Positions 1 to 8,176 of a stretch of 41,785 nucleotides of DNA are shown here, piece after piece (position 1 is the first letter of the stretch; each line of letters starts with the position of its first letter). This DNA is from Flavobacteriales bacterium. Lineage in GTDB: Bacteria > Bacteroidota > Bacteroidia > Flavobacteriales_F > PHOS-HE28. The stretch spans positions 1 through 41,785 of the forward strand of contig JABWBQ010000025.1 in NCBI GenBank assembly GCA_013360395.1, read 5' to 3'. Made by a program: the position numbers and the translations under genes. Below the pieces are notes generated by a model. It was not told the DNA's origin. It saw only the letters and a program-made list of their open reading frames with translations, and searched no databases.

Positions 1-486
1 GTCATCGCAGGCCGTACCGGGCAGCGCAGGTCCACCGGCCACGCCCAGGCAGTCGATGGCCTGACCGACGCAGTTGCAGTTGTTGTCCCAGGTGTCGTTG
101 CCGGTGTTGGCGTTGCCGTCGTCGCAAGCGGATCCCGGCAGGGCCGTACCACCAGCGATGCCTAGACAGTCGATGGTCTGGCCGACGCAGTTGCAGCTGT
201 TGTCCCAGGTGTCGTTGCCGGTGGCGGCATCACCGTCGTCGCAGGCCGTACCCGGCAGGTCAGTACCACCGGCCACGCCCAAGCAGTCAATGGTCTGACC
301 GACGCAGTTGCAGCTGTTGTCCCAGGTGTCGTTGCCGGTGTTGGCGTTGCCGTCATCGCAGGCCGTACCCGGCAGCGCAGTACCACCGGCCACACCGAGG
401 CAGTCGATGGTCTGGCCGACGCAGTTGCAGGTGGCGTCCAACTGGTCATTGGCGGTATTGGCCTGGCCGTCATCGCACGGCGAACC
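1..486 (-). repeat. 117-bp tandem coding repeat (39 residues per unit)
   Basis: The marker gtc(a/g)tcgca recurs at 1, 118, 235, 352 and 469, an exact 117-bp period with near-identical units. Each unit encodes CDDG-NANTGND-TWDN-CNCVGQ-IDCLGVAGG-LPG. The last unit (469-486) diverges into the upstream sequence. The array continues past the left edge, so its copy number is unknown. Confidence 0.95.
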
Positions 487-3400
487 CACCTGGCCGATCA
501 CGGTGGGGCAGGAGTCGCATCCATCGGGAACGCCGTCGGTATCGTCATCGATCAGGTCATTGTGGCCCGGGCAGATGTCGTTGCAATCCGCGACTCCGTC
601 GCCGTCCCCATCGTCGTCAGCCACACCACAGCCGCATTGGCCAGGATCGTGCTTCAGCGGGTCGGAAGGACACAGGTCGCCGTCGTTCGGGACGTAGCCG
701 GTCGGGGCCACGCAGGCTGGTACACCTGTGCCAGGGTCTCCGTAGCTGTCGCCGTCCGCATCGGCATACCAGGTCACCATGTTGTCCTCGGTCACGATAA
801 CCGAGGCACTGTCGTTGAGGCATGGTGCGTTGCCGGGAACGATGTAGGTGTAGATGCCGCTGTCGTGGACGGCGGGGTCGTAGGTCCCGCTCATGGCCCC
901 GAGGGGGCCGGTCCAGGTGCCACCGGTCGCTGCACCCGGGCCCAGCAGTGCGAACAGGTCCGTCGGACCGGCATTCTCGCAAACGGTAAGCGCCGCATCC
1001 GTTCCGGCTTCGGAGGCGGCCTCGATCAGCAGGCCCACGGTCGTGCTTTGCGGGCAGGGGCCGGCCATGGTATAGGTGATGCTGTGCGAACCGAGGGGGG
1101 CGGCCTGTATGTCGATCACACCGGTGGACGGATCGATCGCCATGCCCAGGGACGCGGAACTGAAAAGACCGCCCACCGGTGCGGTCACCGTGGGAGCGAT
1201 CGCCGCCGCCGTGGCGCAGACCGCCGCCGTGCCGTAGCTCAATACGGGTGCGGGGGCGGGCTGAACGTCGATGGTGAACGAGCAGGAGAGACTGTCCGGA
1301 CCACTGGCCACCGTGTAGGTGATCGTGGTCGATCCGATGGTTATCTGGCTGCCGCTGGCAGGCCCGCTGTGCCAGAGCACGGCCGTGCAGATGTCCGAAT
1401 ACACCGGTTCGTCCCAGGTGACGGCAGCACCGCAACGGCCCGGCAGGGCCATCACGCTGATGTTCGACGGACAGGGCCCCAGGGTGGGGGGGGTGTCATC
1501 CACCACCCGCACCATGAATGCACAAGAACCGGTGTTGCCGTCGGCATCCGTGGCGGTGTAGATCACGGTGGAATCACCGACGGGCCACGCACCGTCCGTG
1601 GCGTTCGAGGTCCAGGTCACCGATCCGCAGTCATCCAGCACGGCCAGCGGTGCGGGCAGCGTTACCTGGCCAAGGCAGCCCGCGTCAGCCGGGATCAAGA
1701 GCGTGTCCGGACAGGTGATCTGTGGCCCTGCGGTATCGACCACCACCACTTGGTCCGAGTTGGTGGAGATGTTCCCCGCGGCATCGGTGATCGTCATCGT
1801 GGCCGTGAAGGATCCGCTCACCGTGGTGCCGGGAGGCGGGTCCTGTACCACGGTGAACGCACTGCAATCCGAGAAGGTGATGCTGTCCACCAGGTTCGGC
1901 ATCACCGCCGCGCAGCCGGCTCCGGCGGGAAGTATCACCGGGTCGGACAACGGGCAGTAGAAGGTGACCGGTGCAGCGTCGACGACGTGGACCGCCAGGG
2001 TGCACGTGCTCATGTTCCCGCCGAGGTCGAGCGCGGTGTAGTGCACCACGGAGTCGCCCACGGGCCACATACCGTCGGTGGCGTCCATCGTCCAGGTCAC
2101 CGTACTGCAAGTGTCCAGCAGGATCTGCGGTGCGGGCAGCGATACGGGCCCGAGGCAGCTGGCATCAGCCGCGACCACCAGCGTGTCCGGGCAGATGATC
2201 GTCGGTGCGATGTTATCGACCACCTGCACAGACCAGGTGCAGACGCTCGTGTTGCCCGCGCCGTCCGTCACCGTGTCGGCGAACTGGTGTGTGCCGGGCC
2301 CGAGCAACAGCAGCATCCCCGCGTCGGCCATGAAGGCCGAGGTGGCGAACACCAACGGGGAGGTGCTCAGCACCATCGCACCACCGGGCAATACGGTGAT
2401 CTGCGTGCTGCTCAGCTCGGCCGCGTTGCAATTGTCCGTGTAGGTGATGACCGGCACGGTGTACGGTACCAGGCATTCGGTGACGGGCAGATCGATCACG
2501 GTGACCGAAGGCGGGCAGGTCGCCGTGGGCGGAACGGTGTCCAGGACGCTCACCGTGTCGATGGAGCTCAGTGCGATGCCGCAATCGCCGCCGTCGACCA
2601 CTGCGCGGAACTGCACGCTTCCGTTGAGACCGCTCCAGGGTTGCGATGTAGAGGTGTTGGCAATGACCGTCCAGGTGACGCCGCCATCATCGCTCCGCTC
2701 CCAGCGCAGCACCGGGCCCGAATGACCGGTCAGCATCAACATGCCGGCATCCGTGGGGCAGAAGGCGCCGCCGCCGCTCACGGTGCCGCCCACGGGTGCC
2801 GGGATCACGGTCACCACCCGCGAGGTGCTGTACGTACAGCTGCCTTGCACCACGGTGTAGGTGATCGGGAAGCTGCCCGGCCCGGTGGGGCTGAAGATGC
2901 CGGTAGCCGTGACGTACGGCCCGCCGCTCCACAAACCGCCGGCCGCCGTGCTGCCCAGGTAGCGCACCGCATCGACGAGGAACGCGCCATAGGTGGCTGA
3001 GGTGTGGCGTTGCAGCCGCAGATAGCGCACGTCGGCACCCACCGTGTGGAACAGGCTGCTCCAGGACCCGGAGGAGGTCTGGTACTGCGAGGCTGCGCTC
3101 CAGGTCACCCCGTCCATCGAGGTCTGGACGTACATCCGCGCCTGCACCAGGTTGGTCTGGCTGCGCCAGGTCAGGGTCAGGACCTCCCCTGCGGACAGGG
3201 TGTCGCCCAGGTCCAGGGTAAGGGCGGCACCGGGCGAGGCGAACAAGGCTCCCGCACCATCAGGTGCGCCCACGGCCTGTTCCGCCGCGGTGATGCCGGT
3301 GGCGATCAGGGCCGAATCCGCGTAAGCCACCAGGTAGGCATTGAGGTCCACCGCCGGCACGCCCTCACAGAAAGGGCCCGGCTGCGCGAAGCGGGCCGGG

Positions 3401-4857
3401 TTGTTGGCGGCGTTCGACCATCCGGGATCGGTGAAGCCCGCCACGAAGAGATTCTCGCTGCTGCCCCCGGGATGGACCATGGAGCCGAGCACCAGCGAGG
3501 TCTCGTACTTCCCGCCCGCCACGAAGTCGCCCTGCACCGTGGTGGCCATCGCCATCACCATCTCATCCTGGTCCTCCACCTCCCGCTCCATCCAGACCGG
3601 GGTGCCGTTCGAGCTGAACCGGGCCACCATCACGTCCGGGTCATCGTCCCCGGTGATCACGGTGCCCTGGTCGGTGGTCACGGTCCCTTCCAGGGCCCCG
3701 CCCACGTAGGGCTGCTTGTTGCGGCCGATGGTGATGTCGTACCCGATGGCGCCGTGCGGTTCGTTGCTCGACGCCGTGCGTACCCACGCGGTGTTGCCGC
3801 TCGCGGGGTCCAGTGCGGCCAGGAAGAAGTAGTCGTGCACCCCGCCCACTGTACGCTGCACCCCGCCCGGAAAGGTGGAGCCGTCGTGCGTGTGGCCGGT
3901 GATGTACACCGCCTCGCAGCTCACGGCCACTCCGTTGCACTCCGAGGCCGCATCACCGGGGTTGTCGATCAGTTCGGACCAGAGGACCGAACCCCCCGCG
4001 CTGACGGCCGAGATGTAGAGGGCATTGGGGTTGGTGGTGTTCACTGTCGTGCTGAAGGTGCCGCCCTGGTTCATCCAACTGAAGGCCGACCCCGTGGTCT
4101 CTCCCGTGACATACACCACCGTGCCGTTGGTGGCGATGCGTTCGCTGAGGATGTCGCCCGGGGAGATGGCCGTCTTCGACCAGCCGAGCGTGCCACCCAG
4201 GCTGTAAGCGTTCAGAAAGGCATAGGCCTGACCATAGTACAGGCCTGTGGCCGAAGGGATCCCGGTCAAGCCGGTCGCATGCGTGAATGTGCCGTACGCG
4301 ACCACCATACCGCCCGCGAAGCACACGCCGGTGCCTTCGTCGTCCTGGGTCCCCCCCATGGTACGTACCCACTGAAAGACACCATTGGGGTCGTACAGCG
4401 CCACGAAGGCATCATGCCCGCCGACGGAGGAGATGCCCAGGTTGGCCGTCCAGCCGCTCAGGTGGCCGGTCACGGCCACCATCCCGGAAGGGGACACGTC
4501 CACCCCAAAGGCGCCATCGTCCCAGTTGCTGCCGAGACCCTTGCTCCACAACACCGCGCCCGAGGCGTTCAGCTTGGCCAGGAAGGCATCGGGAGTTCCG
4601 TTCACCGAGGCGGGCAACCCGAACGGCGCCCCGACGACCGTGGCGCTCTGGTACACGCCGACCACATAGATGGCACCGCTGGCCTGGTCCACGGCGATGT
4701 CGCGCACGAACTCGATGTTCCCATCGTCCACGGCATGCGCCCAAGTCCAATCGGGACCCTGGGCCAGCACGGCGGGACCGTGCCCCAAGGCCAGAAGGCC
4801 GATGATCAACGGCGCGCGTCGCGCCCATTCTTCCAAGTGCCGGAGAGTGTCGGCCAT
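1..4857 (-). CDS. Giant secreted multidomain protein with MopE/TSP3-like repeats (3' end outside window)
   Basis: At least 1619 residues; the stop codon lies left of the window. The ATG at 4857 is followed by a short charged segment and a hydrophobic stretch ending near ALAQG, which looks like a signal peptide. Visible regions in order: about residues 25-470, propeller-like repeats resembling SBBP repeats (recurring GxxYVxGxT and WSK-type strands); about 505-635, a discoidin-like beta sandwich; about 700-1200, Ig/HYR-like domains, several opening with a CP motif and closing on a VVD boundary; about 1360-1455, TSP3-like acidic loops (WYADADGD, DDDGDGDGVADCND); from about 1458, a 39-residue repeat with CDDG, TGNDTWDN and CNCVGQ. 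These are features of Bacteroidota surface or extracellular proteins. Calcium binding and T9SS export are inferred; the sorting domain would lie outside the window. No enzymatic motif was seen. Confidence 0.85.
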   Translation of the reverse strand, partial: MADTLRHLEEWARRAPLIIGLLALGHGPAVLAQGPDWTWAHAVDDGNIEFVRDIAVDQASGAIYVVGVYQSATVVGAPFGLPASVNGTPDAFLAKLNASGAVLWSKGLGSNWDDGAFGVDVSPSGMVAVTGHLSGWTANLGISSVGGHDAFVALYDPNGVFQWVRTMGGTQDDEGTGVCFAGGMVVAYGTFTHATGLTGIPSATGLYYGQAYAFLNAYSLGGTLGWSKTAISPGDILSERIATNGTVVYVTGETTGSAFSWMNQGGTFSTTVNTTNPNALYISAVSAGGSVLWSELIDNPGDAASECNGVAVSCEAVYITGHTHDGSTFPGGVQRTVGGVHDYFFLAALDPASGNTAWVRTASSNEPHGAIGYDITIGRNKQPYVGGALEGTVTTDQGTVITGDDDPDVMVARFSSNGTPVWMEREVEDQDEMVMAMATTVQGDFVAGGKYETSLVLGSMVHPGGSSENLFVAGFTDPGWSNAANNPARFAQPGPFCEGVPAVDLNAYLVAYADSALIATGITAAEQAVGAPDGAGALFASPGAALTLDLGDTLSAGEVLTLTWRSQTNLVQARMYVQTSMDGVTWSAASQYQTSSGSWSSLFHTVGADVRYLRLQRHTSATYGAFLVDAVRYLGSTAAGGLWSGGPYVTATGIFSPTGPGSFPITYTVVQGSCTYSTSRVVTVIPAPVGGTVSGGGAFCPTDAGMLMLTGHSGPVLRWERSDDGGVTWTVIANTSTSQPWSGLNGSVQFRAVVDGGDCGIALSSIDTVSVLDTVPPTATCPPSVTVIDLPVTECLVPYTVPVITYTDNCNAAELSSTQITVLPGGAMVLSTSPLVFATSAFMADAGMLLLLGPGTHQFADTVTDGAGNTSVCTWSVQVVDNIAPTIICPDTLVVAADASCLGPVSLPAPQILLDTCSTVTWTMDATDGMWPVGDSVVHYTALDLGGNMSTCTLAVHVVDAAPVTFYCPLSDPVILPAGAGCAAVMPNLVDSITFSDCSAFTVVQDPPPGTTVSGSFTATMTITDAAGNISTNSDQVVVVDTAGPQITCPDTLLIPADAGCLGQVTLPAPLAVLDDCGSVTWTSNATDGAWPVGDSTVIYTATDADGNTGSCAFMVRVVDDTPPTLGPCPSNISVMALPGRCGAAVTWDEPVYSDICTAVLWHSGPASGSQITIGSTTITYTVASGPDSLSCSFTIDVQPAPAPVLSYGTAAVCATAAAIAPTVTAPVGGLFSSASLGMAIDPSTGVIDIQAAPLGSHSITYTMAGPCPQSTTVGLLIEAASEAGTDAALTVCENAGPTDLFALLGPGAATGGTWTGPLGAMSGTYDPAVHDSGIYTYIVPGNAPCLNDSASVIVTEDNMVTWYADADGDSYGDPGTGVPACVAPTGYVPNDGDLCPSDPLKHDPGQCGCGVADDDGDGDGVADCNDICPGHNDLIDDDTDGVPDGCDSCPTVIGQVGSPCDDGQANTANDQLDATCNCVGQTIDCLGVAGGTALPGTACDDGNANTGNDTWDNSCNCVGQTIDCLGVAGGTDLPGTACDDGDAATGNDTWDNSCNCVGQTIDCLGIAGGTALPGSACDDGNANTGNDTWDNNCNCVGQAIDCLGVAGGPALPGTACDD

Positions 4858-4872
4858 GGTCGAGGCGTTTTG

Positions 4873-4903
4873 CCATGCACGGGGTGTCCAGACCTATGCA
4901 TGG
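4873..4903. repeat. 7-bp inverted repeat upstream of the giant secreted protein
   Basis: CCATGCA at 4873-4879 is mirrored by TGCATGG at 4897-4903 with a 17-bp spacer. It lies 16-46 bp upstream of the ATG at 4857, in a 147-bp intergenic gap. It could be an operator or chance. A weak -7-like TAGGTCTG (minus strand, 4889-4896) lies between the arms. Nothing else was recognised in this gap. Confidence 0.3.
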
Positions 4904-5004
4904 TTGAGCGCTTCAACGGGAGAAATGGTCGCGGGTTACCGCCAACGGCACATCACACGGCCGGAGCGAGCGGCCGCGCAGGCCGTCAGGCCACGAGGTC
5001 GGCC

Positions 5005-8000
5005 TCAGGGAAGCTGGGCGTTCCGCACCGCCGAGGGCACGGCTCCGCCCACGGCCAGCAGAATGGGATCCCGGTCGTTGTTCGGGCCGGTGTACTTCGC
5101 CACACCGTCCAAGGTGATGTCCGTGAGGTGGTATCCCGGCAGGGTGGCCGTGGGTACCGACCCCCCGATCGCCACCAGGATCAGGTCGCGGTCATTGGCG
5201 CCTCCGGCATACTTCACCTGCCCGTTGCCGTTCGCATCCCCCGCCCAAAGGACCCGCACCCCGGCGATGTCGCGCAGGGCATTGCTGCCATACGTCGCCG
5301 TGGCGGGCAGGTCGAAGCGGACCTCGGCGGCGACCCCGGGTTGCAAGGTGCGCGTGGTGCCCGTCATCACCGGCAGATGGTTCCGGTGGCGGAGCGCGAT
5401 GTGGTACTCCCCGGTCGGAACGTAGAGATGCACGGGCGAGGTGCCGTCCAGGTCCACCACGTCGCCATCGCGTTGCAGCAGGCAGCTCCTTGTCGCCAGC
5501 ACGGTCGCCGGGTTGGTGGCCGACCGCACTTCCAGGAACACCCAGTCCACGATGGCCTCGGGCCCCGTGACGGAGAGGACGGCCGGAGCGATGGCCTCAC
5601 CACCGCCCTGGGCCTGGTGGGTGAAGCCCAACGCCGTGTACGGTTCGGTCAAGGGGACCAGCCCGGCGTTGCGCATGCCGTCGGCCATCATGTTGGGCAG
5701 CGGACCATAAGGCCCGCCCAGGAAGGCTTTCACCAGCAGCTGCACCGTGGTCCCCGCGCATTGGCAGGCGTTGTCCAACAGGTCGTTCGTCGTGTACGGG
5801 TCGCCGTCGTCGCAGGAGGCACCGGGATAGCTGGCGCCGTCGCCGTCGTTGCAGTCCGTGCCGTCGGCCACCATGCCGGGCGGGGCTTCACACGCCATCA
5901 CCAGCGTACCGGGATCGCCGCGACCGTCACCGTCCGCATCGGCATACCACGCCGTGGTGGTGCAGGCCCGGTGCACGTTCAGGGAGCGGCCTGGGAAGCC
6001 CTGGGCCTGGGCGAACCCACCACCGATCAACAGCAGGTCGTCCGTGCCCAGCAGGCCCAGCACCGGGCCGGAGCCCAGCGCCGGATCGAACGGCGCCAAT
6101 GCACCGGTGGCGGGCATCAGGGCGGCTGCGCCGTGGCGCGCCTGCCCGTCCACCTGGGTGAAGGGTCCGCCGATGAACACCTGGGACCCCTGCACGACGA
6201 GCGCCGACACGGCTGCATCGGCCGGGGCCGCCTCGAACAGCGTGTCCACCACGCCCGTTTGTGCATGCGCACGGGCCACGTGCGTGGCCGGCACGCCGTT
6301 GAGGGTGCTGAACTGGCCCCCGACCAGCAAGGTGCTGTCCGTGCGGTGCAGCGCACGGCAGATGCCCGCCGGGTCCAGGTCGAAGAGCACCGGCAAGGCC
6401 GCGCCGCTGGTGCGGTCAAGCACGGCCACCCCACGCCGACCGGCGCCGCCGATCGTGTTGAAGGAACCACCGGCATGCACTTCCTGGCCATGCACGGCCA
6501 GCGCCAATACAGGTCCGTCCGGTGCCGGGTCCCAGGTCGTCGCCGCATCCGAAGCCGGGTCCAGCAGCGCCAGGCCGTTGCGCGCGGCACCGCCCACCTG
6601 GGTGAAGGTCCCGGCGACGAAGAGACCGGTGCTGTCGGCCCGGAGCAGGTCCACGGGCCCGTCGGCCGTCGGGTTCCACGCATCGAGCGCCAGCGACACC
6701 GCGTCGAACGACAGCAGCCGCTGCCGTGGGGTGGTGAAGGCCCCTCCGGCGAACCAGCGCCCACCCCGGTAGGCCAGGGCGTGCACGGCCGCATCCGTCC
6801 CCAGCACGGGTTGTTGCAGTTTCCCGGCACCGGTGCCCAGGTCCAGCAAGGCCAGGTTGTTCACCGACCGACCGCCGCAACTGGTGAAGAGGCCACCGGT
6901 GAACAGACCTCCCGGCGACACGGCCAGGACGGTCGCCCAGTTCTCGTACCGCACATCCAGGGGGTCCAGGGCGCTGGTGACCGTGTTGTACACTGCGAGC
7001 CGCCATCGGGCCTGGCCTGCGGCGAACTTGAAGTTGCCGCCGACGAACAAGCGGGTGCCATCCGCGGAAAGGGCCATGGAGAGCACCGGGCCGGTGGGGG
7101 GCAGCGGTTGTTGGGGCAGCAAGGCTCCGGTGTTGCGGTCCACCGTGGCCAGCCGCGTGGCGGGTTGGCCTTGCACGGCCGTGAACGATCCACCGATGTG
7201 GATGCGGTCCGGGGCTATGGCCACCCTCAGCACGCCGCCGGGCGGGGCGGTCACCTGCGGGTCCCACGCCAGCAATGCACCGGCGGTGGTCACGGCGGCA
7301 CAGCCGTTCCGCGGCGAGCCATCGATGCTCGTGAAAGGGCCGGTCATCACCAAGGTGTCGCCCGACGCCCACAGGCCGTCAACATGATGCGAGGCTTGGG
7401 GGGCCCAGCTGCGCATGTCCCCGGTGGGCAGCCCGACCGCCATCAACCCCGCTCGCGTGTACAGCGTTCCCTGCACGGTGACCGCACCGATCACACCGCC
7501 TACGTACAGCGTGTCACCGACCCGGCAGAGCCTTCGGTAGGTGTTCCCCGGTGCGTTGGACGCACCCTGCCAGAACGGGGTCAGTGCCCCGGAGGCGGTG
7601 TCCACGGCCGCCAGGCGCGACCGAAGGCTGCCGTTCACCAGGCCGAATTGTCCTGCCAGGTATATCGTTGCACCAACGCGCAGCAGGTCGAGCACCGGTC
7701 CGCTCGCGGTTGGCGCCCAGGCCCCCACCGTGCCGTCGGCCAGGATGTGGGCCAGGCCGGACCGCAACGAATCGCCCACCCGGGTGAACGACCCGCCGAT
7801 GAACCAACCGCCGGCCCCATCGCTCACCGCAGTGTTCACCACCCCGTTGATCCGCGGCCGGTCGGTCCGCACCGCTCCAGTCCCCAGGTCGATCTCCGCA
7901 CCGTGAGGGTTGTTGGGCCCAACATAGGTGAAGGTGCCGCCCAGGGCCACGGTGCCCGAGGCCGTGTCCACGGCCATGGTGCGCACGGTGCCGTCGGTGA

Positions 8001-8088
8001 TCCACCAGGCGGGGCGTGGTTCGGTGTACTGCGAGCGGACCGGGGCGCCCAAAGCGGCGACCGCAAGGAGGGCGGTGATCGTTCTCAT
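5005..8088 (-). CDS. Secreted beta-propeller protein with MopE-like motif and duplicated dockerin-like C-terminus
   Basis: 1027 residues. The ATG at 8088 is chosen because it begins a clear signal peptide (MRTITALLAVAALGAPVRS) and avoids overlap with the divergent gene at 8177. Residues about 25-700 are repeats of the pattern GGxFT-VxG-xRxGLAxLD-xTGAL-W-P, resembling delta-60 (DUF5122) propeller repeats. Residues about 712-776 carry an acidic MopE-like segment (WYADADGDGRGDPGT, CNDGD, CDDGDPYTTNDLLDNAC) related to the repeat in the neighbouring giant protein. Residues 780-945 look like a beta-sandwich. Residues 950-1027 contain two copies of a D-x-NG/LDG-x-x-KY-x-G-xNDRD-xIL-xxGG-xVP unit, ending in QLP. 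Export is certain from the signal peptide. The T9SS route and calcium binding are inferred. No catalytic motif was seen. Confidence 0.85.
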   Translation of the reverse strand: MRTITALLAVAALGAPVRSQYTEPRPAWWITDGTVRTMAVDTASGTVALGGTFTYVGPNNPHGAEIDLGTGAVRTDRPRINGVVNTAVSDGAGGWFIGGSFTRVGDSLRSGLAHILADGTVGAWAPTASGPVLDLLRVGATIYLAGQFGLVNGSLRSRLAAVDTASGALTPFWQGASNAPGNTYRRLCRVGDTLYVGGVIGAVTVQGTLYTRAGLMAVGLPTGDMRSWAPQASHHVDGLWASGDTLVMTGPFTSIDGSPRNGCAAVTTAGALLAWDPQVTAPPGGVLRVAIAPDRIHIGGSFTAVQGQPATRLATVDRNTGALLPQQPLPPTGPVLSMALSADGTRLFVGGNFKFAAGQARWRLAVYNTVTSALDPLDVRYENWATVLAVSPGGLFTGGLFTSCGGRSVNNLALLDLGTGAGKLQQPVLGTDAAVHALAYRGGRWFAGGAFTTPRQRLLSFDAVSLALDAWNPTADGPVDLLRADSTGLFVAGTFTQVGGAARNGLALLDPASDAATTWDPAPDGPVLALAVHGQEVHAGGSFNTIGGAGRRGVAVLDRTSGAALPVLFDLDPAGICRALHRTDSTLLVGGQFSTLNGVPATHVARAHAQTGVVDTLFEAAPADAAVSALVVQGSQVFIGGPFTQVDGQARHGAAALMPATGALAPFDPALGSGPVLGLLGTDDLLLIGGGFAQAQGFPGRSLNVHRACTTTAWYADADGDGRGDPGTLVMACEAPPGMVADGTDCNDGDGASYPGASCDDGDPYTTNDLLDNACQCAGTTVQLLVKAFLGGPYGPLPNMMADGMRNAGLVPLTEPYTALGFTHQAQGGGEAIAPAVLSVTGPEAIVDWVFLEVRSATNPATVLATRSCLLQRDGDVVDLDGTSPVHLYVPTGEYHIALRHRNHLPVMTGTTRTLQPGVAAEVRFDLPATATYGSNALRDIAGVRVLWAGDANGNGQVKYAGGANDRDLILVAIGGSVPTATLPGYHLTDITLDGVAKYTGPNNDRDPILLAVGGAVPSAVRNAQLP
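5008..5241 (-). repeat. Duplicated dockerin-like C-terminal module
   Basis: The last 78 residues of the propeller protein are two related units of about 40 residues. Unit 1 has DANGNGQVKYAGGANDRD; unit 2 has TLDGVAKYTGPNNDRD. Each is followed by (L/P)IL(L/V)A(I/V)GG-(S/A)VP. The D-x-N-G-N-G loop resembles dockerin or EF-hand calcium loops, but the conserved KY-G-NDRD part is not a standard dockerin helix. Confidence 0.7.
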
Positions 8089-8108
8089 GACCAGGACCGT
8101 TGGGGTGC

Positions 8109-8116
8109 TCAAGGTA
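8109..8116 (-). promoter_or_regulatory. Putative -7 element (TACCTTGA) for the propeller gene
   Basis: TACCTTGA on the minus strand resembles the Bacteroidota -7 consensus TAnnTTTG. It ends 20 nt before the ATG at 8088. No convincing -33 TTTG was seen. It shares an 88-bp divergent region with the S46 gene. Confidence 0.4.
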
Positions 8117-8150
8117 GCGGATCCATCCCATTGGCGAAGGCGGACAGTCC

Positions 8151-8158
8151 TACCTTGC
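8151..8158 (+). promoter_or_regulatory. Putative -7 element (TACCTTGC) for the S46 peptidase
   Basis: TACCTTGC ends 18 nt before the ATG at 8177. A TTGG at 8131-8134, 16 nt upstream, could serve as a poor -33 element. Confidence 0.4.
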
Positions 8159-8176
8159 CGACCTGGACCCACGACC

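Noticed and set aside
1-486. Possible CRISPR or intergenic repeat array
   Set aside because: Units are contiguous, 117 bp long, in frame and coding, with no unique spacers and no cas genes.
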